From the NCBI GenBank assembly GCA_022559845.1, contig CM040123.1:293806642-293870641 (forward strand): DNA of 64,000 nt, written 5' to 3'. The notes beneath the pieces are model-generated. The model was not told where the DNA came from and ran no database searches. It was given only the letters and a program-made list of their open reading frames with translations. A program made the translations under genes and the position numbers. The DNA comes from Amorphophallus konjac (Eukaryota > Streptophyta > Magnoliopsida > Alismatales > Araceae). Below, piece after piece: positions 12,165 to 20,614 of this stretch (within the stretch, counting starts at the first letter, position 1; each line of letters opens with the position of its first letter).

Positions 12165-12257
12165 AACCCCTCCACTTTGGAAGGTTCGTCCTCGAACCTA
12201 GAAGCTCAAGATCCCAGTCTGTGAGAACAGGCTAGTTCCCTAAGCTCTGATACCACT
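12165..12257 (-). other. M1 internal region 2 with intact PBS
   Basis: The second 93-bp internal region. The primer-binding site at 12244-12255 reads TGGTATCAGAGC on the minus strand, a perfect match to the common plant initiator-tRNA-Met type. A polypurine tract is at 12165-12178. Confidence 0.88.
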
Positions 12258-13243
12258 TGATGTGAAACGAAATTGGGAGGGGGTGGCCTTCTTCAACCTT
12301 CTGCCCCGTAGTCGCGCTATAGGAGCATGGCGCCTTCATGAAGATCGCGCTAGGACGATACAGCGCGTTCTCAGACAGTCGCCGGACGAAGAAGTTGGAC
12401 TTAGGGGCGCTCGTGGATGACTTCGGGGGAGTGATTCACAAGGGGAGGGCACATAGGAGGGTGGATATGACACGGGGGGGGATCCTAACAAAACATGGGG
12501 GCCCTAAACATCGATTAAACTAACCTATTGCTAGCTAGGATAACTTGGTGAATGTGGGAGCGGGGGTGGGCGTCGAGGGAGAAAGGGGCATGGCAGGGCG
12601 AGCTAGGACCAGTAGGGTGTTGGCTGGGGCATCACACCCGATCCCATCGCAGGACCGGTGCAACCAAGCTCCGTCTTGGTCATAGCCACGTCGTTGGCGG
12701 TGGTGGAGGGCGTCGATCGTCGGTGGAGGAAGAACGGAGCGTGAATGGGGCCTCACACCCGGCCTCTTCTCAAAGCCGATGCACCCGGATCTTCGAACGG
12801 CCTCCGTGAAGGGGAAGAGGGGAGGATTAGAAGAAGAACGTGGGCATCGCACCCGTAGAGGGGAGGAGGGAGGGGATTCCAAAGATTGGGGGGGGGGGGA
12901 AGAAAAGAGATATAGCCATGCTATACTCTTCAAACACTCATTTTCTCAATTCATTTCTATTCCATTACTTAATCAAACGAGATGGGGTACATATATAGGG
13001 GGGAAGGGGAAGCCTAAACGACACTAAAACATCAATTACAACAGTGGGAAACAGCGAACATTGAAGTCATTGGGAGTTCCAAGTGCTAGGTAGTTGGGGC
13101 GTCTGCAGTTGACCGTCTGCCTGAGATCGCGCTAGGGAAACCTAGCGCCTTCTTCAGGTCGCGCTACCCAAAGGTAGCGCGTTAATCTCCAGCCCAGCAG
13201 CTTCATCGATCGGCTTTGGCGGCAGCTAGCTTGATTTCCATCA
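12258..13243 (-). repeat. M1 LTR copy C (5' LTR in element orientation)
   Basis: 986-bp LTR ending CCATCA at 13243, followed directly by the CAATC duplication (13244-13248). G runs are about 8 and 12 bases. Confidence 0.93.
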
Positions 13244-13248
13244 CAATC

Positions 13249-13509
13249 GCCCTCACATTCTATTTCCGGTAGCTGGATGGGGTTTTCTAACAACTGGGGG
13301 ATGGCAAGAAGGGCCTGACACCTGGCGGCTAAATCCAGAAGGAATCGACGAGGGATCTGCCTACCCTTGGATTTCTTCCTAGGTACTACCCTTGGCCTAT
13401 CATTCCTAGATTGACTAACAATATTTACAGAAGAAGAGGAAGACGAAGAGGATGGTGTAGAATGTACAGGAGAAGACCCCTCAGAGGAGGGGTAGAAAAG
13501 GTCGTTCAT
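13249..13509 (-). pseudogene. T1 pol N-terminal segment cut off by M1
   Basis: An open frame from 13509 with Ser-rich and Arg/Lys-rich stretches. It continues in sense, across the M1 insertion, into the Asp/Glu-rich start of the RT frame at 10094. It is the linker ahead of RT and has no enzymatic motif. Codons beyond 13244 in this frame belong to the M1 LTR and are not T1 protein. Confidence 0.7.
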
Positions 13510-13793
13510 CGGACCTTGGACGGGTGGTCCGCAGGGCGGGACGCACCCGTGGGAGATGTAGGAGGTTTCCTCAACGAAGATGTGTTGTTGGGGAGTTTGA
13601 AAATTGACGTTTTTTTTTCATTTTCAGTTTTAATGACAAAGCAGTGAAAAGAGATTAGAGGAGAGAGAAAAGTGGTTATGGCTAGAGAATTGTGAGGCTC
13701 ATAGAGCAGATCATGGTTGAAGACCTAGCGCGGGTTGAGATGCCCGCGTAGGTATGTAAGCAGAGAAGGGGACCTGGGAAGATCATCAGACAA
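13510..13793 (-). other. T1 spacer between protease and RT frames (possible intron region)
   Basis: About 280 bp, pyrimidine-rich on the minus strand, with no long frame, separating the protease ORF from the pol ORF in another frame. In Ogre elements a spliced intron lies at this place. I cannot point to convincing donor and acceptor sites here, so the intron is an inference from family structure. Confidence 0.4.
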
Positions 13794-15869
13794 TTATCTG
13801 GCACAGGAAGAAGATATCAGCAAAGGCTGAGACAAGTGGATGGAGAAGATGGCGGCTAATGAGCCGTCGACGGCAATGTTGAGGACGGATGAAGATCCGT
13901 CGATGACAGGGTCCTTCTGGCGAGGACGAGGATAGTTTGGAACCTTGGCAAGAGTGGTAATATTCTCTGGTATTTCGGAGATCAATGGTGGTCCTTCAAG
14001 CTGCGGAGACGAGAACATCCTTTCCAGTGCAATAGAAATGTCCCGTATGTCGAACCATTTGTTCCACTCGCATTCCGGATCTTTGATCTTGCCTCTTTTG
14101 GTGATCCTCGGACATTTTTCAGCCAAATATACAGCATGTGATCCCCCATATGCTTCTCGTGGGTGATCTCCCATCTGAACAACGGGCTCTCTGTTGAAGT
14201 GGTTTGATAGAGTCCATGTGAGGGGCTTCCAATCCGCCTTGAACGGTCCTTTGAAGCCTAGGCCAAACCTGCGGTTCGGCCTAATTTCCTTTGGCGGTTT
14301 GAGCCTGCCCTGTAACTGTGCGCCCAGACCTTTACCCTGTTGGTAGCCGATGTTCCTCATAATCTCCCACCCTTTGGAGTGAAAAGGGAGATATGATGTT
14401 GTGGTTACCCTGACCGGCTCCTTTGGTGCTAGTGGAACGTGAGATAGATCACGCACGTCCAGCAATGACAATATGGGCCGATGAGATGGCCACACAGAGG
14501 GTAGATAGGTGTTGATAGCATCCACTGTGTGAAGGACAGGTGTACTGACCACTTTAATAATCCTTCCATTGTAAGGAAACTTCAGGCACTGATGATTGGT
14601 GGAAGGCACAGCGTCCATGGCTTCGATGTAAGGGCGACCCAGTATAGCCTTGAATGTGGGGTCCATGTCGAGGACATGGAATTCCGTGGGAATTGACATG
14701 GGGCCTAGTTCCGCCTTCAGAATAATCATCCCCTGTGGCGGCCTTTTGCTATTGTCATAAGCCGTGACCGTGATCGAGGAAGGTCTTATTTGTTCCTCGT
14801 TGACCCCACACAACTGAAGGGTGTCCATGGAGATCACATTTATGGACGCACCCGTGTCCACAAGACACGGGTTTATGGATACCCCATTAATTTTTATTGA
14901 AATGCACAATGCATATTTCCGAGCTTCCTTGGGAGTGAGCTCGTAGTTGTGGAACATGATGGCCGGTTGTGTGTCTGTTGGGGTCAGGACGGTAGAGATC
15001 TTTTCTACAGGGAGGTCCTCATTCACCATGACCCTTTGAAGGTACTCCATTAAGGCTGCCTGGTGGGATGTGGATCTTTGAAGTAGCTCCAGGATGGAGA
15101 TCCGAGCAGGCGTCTTGTCCAAGTATTTCAATAGATCATACCGTGTTCCAGGGATAGCTCTTTCTGGTTGGTCTCCATCATCCTTCTCTAGCTGAGATCG
15201 CTCAGGATTCTGACTGTTGTGGGGGAAAACCATGTGGAAAATCCTTCCACTCCAGAGCACCATTGCCTGCGGCTTTTGTACCTCTGTGGGGGTAGCAGTG
15301 GGTTTTAACAGGGATTTGAGGGTTAGTGGTGGAGGAATGGTTGATGAAGCAGGGGTGATGACGGGAGCAGGGATTCTGATGAGGGGTTTGTTAGGTGGAG
15401 GCATGGTGGAGTTAGAGGGGATATCGCGCGGATTATGAAGGATAAGGGGTCTGGAAGGTGGAGGTGGAGACGAAGTAGAAGTGGGTAGGGCTTGAAGCGG
15501 GCAATGATTTTGAGGTGGGTGATGGGTAATGAGTGGTTTTGAAGGCATTAGTGGTGATACGGTGGAGAAAGACGGGGTTATGTATGGTTGACGGATGATC
15601 AGGGGTTTAGAAGGCGTAGGGGTAAATGTGGTAGAGGTGGATGGTAAAGTGGGGGAGTGGGAGAAGATGAGAGGGTGTGAAGGCGTAGTGGAGAGTGTCG
15701 GTTGATAGGAGATCGGGGTGCGGATAAGAGGGCGTAATGGTAGTGGAAATGGTGAAGGTGATACTGACGCGGGTTGATGAGAGAGAGGTGCTACCTGGGC
15801 AAGGCAAGGGTGTTGCGTGATGATAGGATTGGCGGTAGAAAGAATGGAGGTACTTTCCTTGTGCCACAC
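13794..15869 (-). pseudogene. T1 gag C-terminal region, aspartic protease and G-patch
   Basis: A 691-residue frame in the same frame as gag, cut from it by two TAG codons (about 15930 and 16023). Residues 45-190 are a Pro-rich degenerate repeat in which units of 19-29 residues each start with Pro-Leu-Ile. The retropepsin active site is DTGAS at 338-342, with the later hydrophobic-Gly motif ILGRPY at 409-414. A G-patch motif follows at about 500-526 (GYQQGKGLGAQLQG). G-patch after the protease is known in some retroviruses and in Tat-type plant elements, where it may bind nucleic acid. The protease would process the polyprotein inside virus-like particles. Domain residues look intact. Confidence 0.82.
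15300..15740 (-). repeat. Degenerate repeat coding for Pro-Leu-Ile units in T1
   Basis: Six units, each opening with Pro-Leu-Ile and rich in Pro/Ser/Thr, are encoded on the minus strand. At the DNA level the repeat is seen as spaced AGGGG/TGAGTGG-type blocks 57-87 bp apart. It is diverged, and protein similarity is clearer than DNA similarity. Confidence 0.65.
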
Positions 15870-16022
15870 CTGCTCTCTCCCGACTTTCGGGAAGGAGGAG
15901 ATGTGGTTAACTTGATGATTGGGCTATTGGTGCTCCGGTAATGGATTCTGGATTATGCCCATGTCGGGCTGTTGTTGTGGGGCCTGCTGAGGCTGCTGTT
16001 GTTGTTGTGGTTGCTGCTGCTG

Positions 16023-17867
16023 CTACTGTTGTAACTGCTGCTGTGGTCTATGAGGAGGTCTCCTAGCCTTGAGAGCGGCGACGTATCGTCTCATTTCATC
16101 CCAATCTATTTGATGTTCATCATTCATATCGTGGATGTAATCTTTGAAATGGAAGCAGTAATCTACTGTGTGTCCTGGCTGCCTGTGGTAGACGCAGTAT
16201 TTGGAGGTATCAACATTCGGGGGCCACACGGGCCTTTCTCTGGGTAGGGCGAGTTGGTTTGATGCCATGAGGGCATTAAAAATGTCTGTTAAGGTTTCTG
16301 GCAATGGTGGATAGTAGGCTCTCTTGGGACCGACCGGCCTCCTTTGTTGCTGTTGGGGACCATAGTTTCCTGGGGGTGGAACTTGGTTGTACTGAAGCGG
16401 TGGTTGTTGTTGCTGAGGTTGTGGTTGTTGTTGCTGGGGTTGACGTAATGGAGGCATATTATCCTGGGGTGGATTATTTTGGGGTGGAGGACGAAGAGGG
16501 AAAGGACCTGGTTGGAGGGGAAGTCGGGGCATTTGTGGAGACCTTGGGTTGACTGCATAGTTGGCATTGTTGACCGCACCCACTTGCTCATTTGTCACGA
16601 CCCCTTCTGTGGCTCCACCCGGGACACCAGCGCCTGTCTTTCTGACTACTTTGGGCTTCGGTGACTCAAACATGTTAATAATGGGGGAGTCTTTTAACTG
16701 GGTTTGGATGTACTGGGCCCTTTCATAGAGTTCCTCCATTGTAGTAAGTTTATTCATGGCCAGGACGTGTCTAAACTGTGGGGTTGCATTAGACACGATC
16801 ATCTTCACTTGTTCGGGCTCGGAGAGGGTATCCCTTATTCTTTCCGCCAGAGACCTCCATCTATCAGCATAGCGGACAAAATCTTCGTCGGGCTTCATCT
16901 TTTCGGCCACTAGGTCGGTAATTGAGAGTGAGGGACCGACCCTATCCCTATATTTCTGCAAGAACCTTCTCTGGACTATTTCAAAATTCTCGGCCTCGCG
17001 GGGCTCCAAGGAATAGAACCACTCAAGTGCGGGACCATCCAATGATCTCCGAAAGAGGTATGCCAGGGACCTTTGTTCGTTTTGCCAATAGGAGGACTCA
17101 TACATGAAATCCTTGAGGTGAATGAAGGGGTGGCCGGTACCATTGTATCTGCGGTACGTGGGCATTTCGGAGGGAGGAAGATGAATGACAGGAAGGATTG
17201 GCAAAGCAACCTCCGGGGTGGCTTTCACGTCCACCATTCTTCTCAGATTTTGAAACTGCTCATCCATGCGATTGAACCTATTGAGGAGCGATTGGGCGAG
17301 CTCCTCTGGAGGTGAGGGTGGTACTTGCCACTGGGGGAGAAACTGTCTCCCGGAGACTTGAGGGGGGAACCCCGAATGAGAGGGAGCTGCCGGACCGCCG
17401 ACAGTCGGCCCCGGCTGAAGTGGTATGTGGGGAACAACGGGAGTTTGAGATTGTGACGGGAACTGGAATGAGGGTGGTTGTTGGCTCGCTTGTCCTTGAA
17501 GCGAGGGAGACTGGATGGCTTGCGCCAATGAAGGAGATGGAATAGCCTGCACGGACTCTTGGAGAGGTGCGATGGCCGGAGTTGATTCTTGGGGCGTGGG
17601 GGAAACAGATTTCCCCTTTAGAATGGCTTGGAAGGCCCGGAGCTGTTCAGAGGTAAGCTCCGTGTTGGCGAGGACGCCCAGTAAGGAAGAGATATCCTGT
17701 GGTGGGGATGTTTCCCCGGCAATAACCTGCACCTCATGCGAGGGCTCATGAGAAGGACCCGAGTCCATAGCATAGACTCGCGGGTCGGCTGACAAACCAC
17801 GACTAGGGTGGTTCTCCTCAAAAGACTCGTGAGCCATGCTCACAGTTTTCCCAGAACGCAAAAACAT
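16023..17867 (-). pseudogene. T1 gag
   Basis: A 614-residue frame from ATG at 17867. The N-terminal third is Pro/Gln/Ser-rich. A Retrotrans_gag-type capsid region lies at about 225-400, with the usual helical pattern including LEWFYSL, FLQKYRDR and YADRWRSLAER. A long Pro/Gln-rich linker follows, then a single Cys/His cluster (CVYHRQPGHTVDYCFHF) near 570, which resembles the knuckle of Tat gags. The protein ends in a Gln run at a TAG (16023-16025), probably a CAG-to-TAG change, because the same frame continues to the protease. It forms the particle shell and packages RNA. Confidence 0.85.
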
Positions 17868-18442
17868 ACACTAGCAAGCAGGTAGCAGAGATTATCAAAC
17901 AAGTGGATGCCTTTACGCCTTTTTTTGTGTTTTGATTTTGATGATTTCTTTTTATGTTTTTAGCGAGATCCGAAGTTCACACAAAATAGGGACCCTAGTT
18001 TATTTTTGTTTCACCGCCGTGTCAGCTAGGGTCTCTCGTCTCACCACGAATGGGATGACTAACTCCGGGGAACTTCAATGGTACAACCAGCCCAGTGAAC
18101 GAAGAGGAGATTCTTCGATGTCGGGGACTTACGGAGGTCCCAGTGGAGGAGATTCTAGTCCGTTGAGAGGAATTCTCAAACGGAGAGTCCTTCCTTCATC
18201 GGGAAAGGGTGATCCTTAGAAAAAAATGAAAAAGGATATAAAAGAGGGATGGATGTATGCAATGGAATGCTGACAGAGATATAGAGTAAGAAAACAACAG
18301 AAATAACAAACATATGATAAACACCCAACCAATCACAACTGACAGTGCTGCTGTGAGCACAACGGGGGCGCGCGAGGGCGCCAAGGTGGAGAGGCACGGA
18401 CGGTGCCGAACTTGCGAGGGTAGCCAAAAGGAAGCAGTAGAA
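17868..18442 (-). other. T1 5' untranslated leader
   Basis: This lies between the PBS and the gag start. It is T-rich on the plus strand near 17915-18010, with no convincing ORF. Confidence 0.5.
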
Positions 18443-18461
18443 GGTCCCACCGTGATCGCCA
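18443..18461 (-). promoter_or_regulatory. Putative primer-binding site of T1
   Basis: The minus strand reads TGGCGATCACGGTGGGACC, starting 3 bases after the LTR end. It begins with TGG as expected for pairing with a tRNA CCA end and resembles the TGGCGA-type site of Ogre elements. I do not assign the tRNA. Confidence 0.55.
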
Positions 18462-18612
18462 ATCTGTGAACGACGTCACGCGGTTCAGGGAGCGAAGAAG
18501 ACGTGGAGCGCGCGGGCTCCTCTTTTGTTTGCTGCAACACAGAAATAAGAGAAGAGGGAAGGGGCCACCACGGGAGATTGCTCTGACGGGACGAGCGAGA
18601 CAAATGTAATAT

Positions 18613-19109
18613 AGCAAGATATGGGGGTTAAACGGCCATAGCAGGAAGTGACTCGCCGCGGCCTCGGGGGGACGGGAATGGTGCAAAAATTAAATAGCAA
18701 GAATTGAAATGGCCATTGGGGAAGTGACTCGCCGCGGCCTCGAGAATATGAGCAGATAAGAATATAACAGAATATAAGGAGAATATAAAGAGCGAGAATT
18801 TAAACGACCATTGGGGAAGTGACTCACCGCGGCCTCGAGAATATGAATAGATAAGAATATAACAGAATATAAAGAGAATATAAGAGCGGAAATTTAAACG
18901 GCCATTGGGGAAGTGACTCGCTGCGGCCTCGAGAACATGAATAGATAAGAATATAACATATACGAACGGGAATTTAAACGGCCATTGGGGAAGTGACTCG
19001 CCGCGGCCTCGAGAATATGAGCAGAATATAACAGAATATAAAGAGAATATAAGAACGGGAATTTAAACGGCCATTGGGGAAGTGACTCGCCGCGGCCTCG
19101 AGAACAAGA
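18613..19109. repeat. Tandem repeat of about 80-95 bp, six copies, in T1 LTR
   Basis: Each copy carries GGCCATTGGGGAAGTGACTC followed by CGCCGCGGCCTCGAGAA and an AT-rich spacer made of AGAATATAA-type words. The core is highly conserved. The AT-rich spacer varies in length and gives the unit its size differences. The first copy (near 18635) is the most diverged. Confidence 0.85.
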
Positions 19110-19725
19110 TGTGATCGCCAGGGGCCAAAAGACCCCAAAATAAAGAAAGTGATCACGCCTACCTCAAGAGCGGGAGATGGCGGGTTGCTTCTTCCTCCCC
19201 CTTCGGCCGGCCGACGGAGAGGGCTTTCCTTGGGTACCCTTGCAAAACAGTAGACAATAAACGAACGGAATTAGAAAATGGCAGTGTAGTAACAATTCCT
19301 TGCAATAAAAGTAACGAGATCGTGACCTGACACACACCTGGTTTGTGTGGTTTTAAACCCCTCTCGGACTCGAGTAGGAGGAAAATGCGATGATGAATGC
19401 AAGAAGTATGCAAGAGACGGCGCCCTTATGTAGAGAGATAGAGGATGCAGTATGATGAATGTAAAGAACTATGGAGAAAAAGGGAGAGAAAAGGCTTATT
19501 GGAGGAGCGGAGGGTGAGATCTGGCGGAGCTCCGGCAGCATAGGGACGACGTGGAAGCGCGGTGGACGAAGATAGCCTTCCTCTCGCGAGCCTGGACACC
19601 CGAGAAGCCGGCAGAACCTCCACCTACAAAAGACTCCACGGGTTAGAAATGACTCCGGTAGCCTCTGGGCTCCGGCAGCCTATCGGATCTCTTAGAAGCT
19701 CTTCCAGAACTGAGGGGGTGGGCCT

Positions 19726-19735
19726 CTATTTATAG
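19726..19735 (-). promoter_or_regulatory. TATA box of T1 LTR
   Basis: CTATAAATAG on the minus strand, a near-ideal plant TATA box followed by a GC-rich start region. It would place transcription start near 19700, directed into T1 gag. Confidence 0.7.
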
Positions 19736-19747
19736 GGCTCCGGAGGG

Positions 19748-20258
19748 TGGAGGCGTCTAGGACCCTGGACACCTCCATCAGGACTGAACTAATATTTTAT
19801 TCTATTTTTATTTATTTTTTCAAAATATTTTTGTGCAGGCGTCTAGGGCCCCGGACGCCTCCAACAGGTCCACCGAACCCCACCGACGGCCGCACGCGGT
19901 TTGGCACAACGCGTGGTTTCGTGAGCGGCGCCTCGTGATTTGGAAATGGACGCATCCAGACGTCTGGACGTCTCCACAATTTGGATTCTTTCACACACAA
20001 CAAACCGTCGTTCGGTGGGCGGCGCCCGTGAGGGAGTTGATGGAGGCGTCCAGGGTCCTAGACGCCTCCAAGAAAATATATTTTTATTTTTGTTTTGTTT
20101 TTCTATGCCAAAGCTGGCATTTTATATTTTATATTTTTGTTTTTATGGAGGCGTCCAGGGGCCTGGACGCCTCCATTATTATATTATTTTTATTTGGCTT
20201 TTGGTTTATTTGAAAATAAATTAAAAGAATGGGGGCGTCCAGGGGCCTGGACGCCCCC
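19748..20258. repeat. Series of GC-rich palindromes in T1 U3
   Basis: Related inverted repeats at 19748-19775, about 19837-19863, 20041-20070, 20146-20175 and 20231-20258, built from GGAGGCGTCCAGG and its reverse complement around a 2-base centre, plus a 14-bp palindrome TCCAGACGTCTGGA at 19955-19968. The two rightmost have perfect arms of 14 and 13 bp. AT-rich spacers separate them. Confidence 0.85.
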
Positions 20259-20310
20259 AAAAAGACCCACCCGGATCCTCGGACAAGGTGTTGGCGGCTG
20301 CCCGACAGAC

Positions 20311-20614
20311 ACCCTTCTTGGTTCCGGAACCTCCTGATGCGTCTGACTGGTGTTGATGTCGTCCGAATGCCATGACGAGATGATTCCGGATGCCGAAAAG
20401 GGCGGAAGAAGACTCAAGAAAAGGAAGCACTCAAGTGATTCAAAATGCGTAAGCCGTCGCGGGGCGTTGTATAGTGATATGAGACTTTCTCAGGAGACGT
20501 CAGGAATAGCGTGTCTACAGCATCCTGAGGCGGCGATTCGTCAGCATCCTTCTTTTTTGGAGTCCTCTTGATTCAGAGCTTTCCCCTTCCTTTTCCAGTT
20601 CTTCTCTCTGCTTC
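20311..20614. other. Leader/promoter region of the T2 antisense gene
   Basis: Between the presumed T1 LTR border and the ATG at 20615. Pyrimidine-rich just before the ATG, as in plant 5' leaders. No clear TATA box and no other feature. Confidence 0.35.

Larger units (their letters stand above)
10095..13243 (-). mobile_element. M1: miniature non-autonomous LTR element, tandem LTR-int-LTR-int-LTR
   Basis: Three almost identical LTRs of 987, 990 and 986 bp (10095-11081, 11175-12164, 12258-13243) are separated by two 93-bp internal regions. LTR ends form the inverted repeat TGATG/CATCA. Each internal region has, on the minus strand, a primer-binding site TGGTATCA(G/A)AGC and, next to the following LTR, a purine tract AAAGTGGAGGGGTT. 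There is no coding capacity. This is the logic of a TRIM/SMART element, but with LTRs several times longer than usual. The tandem form probably arose by LTR-LTR recombination. Target-site duplication CAATC lies on both sides. The insertion splits the T1 pol reading frame. Confidence 0.92.
6653..20310 (-). mobile_element. T1: Ogre/Tat-like Ty3/gypsy LTR retrotransposon, visible part
   Basis: Read on the minus strand, the order is 5' LTR, PBS, leader, gag, protease with G-patch, RT, RNase H, a second (archaeal-like) RNase H and integrase. The second RNase H domain is diagnostic of the Tat/Ogre branch. The element is interrupted by M1 at 10095-13243 and probably extends through the antisense PMD genes past the left edge, because no 3' LTR is found here. 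Its outer border near 20310 is estimated from a TGT-type LTR start and cannot be confirmed without the second LTR. T1 is probably inserted in T2, since the T2 antisense gene starts immediately to its right and no T2 3' LTR is seen. Confidence 0.75.
18465..20310 (-). repeat. T1 5' LTR (outer border uncertain)
   Basis: The inner border is set by TGTGAAC (plus) next to the PBS. The outer border is placed near 20307-20311, where the minus strand begins TGTCGGGCAG. A TATA box is at 19726-19735. Upstream of it, U3 carries a set of palindromes. Downstream of it, R/U5 carries a tandem repeat (18613-19109). The matching 3' LTR is not in the window, so length (about 1.85 kb) is provisional. Confidence 0.55.

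Noticed and set aside
10375..12933. Open frames of 115-133 codons on minus and 85 codons on plus in each M1 LTR
   Set aside because: They recur only because the LTRs are nearly identical. They change at G-run length differences and match no domain.
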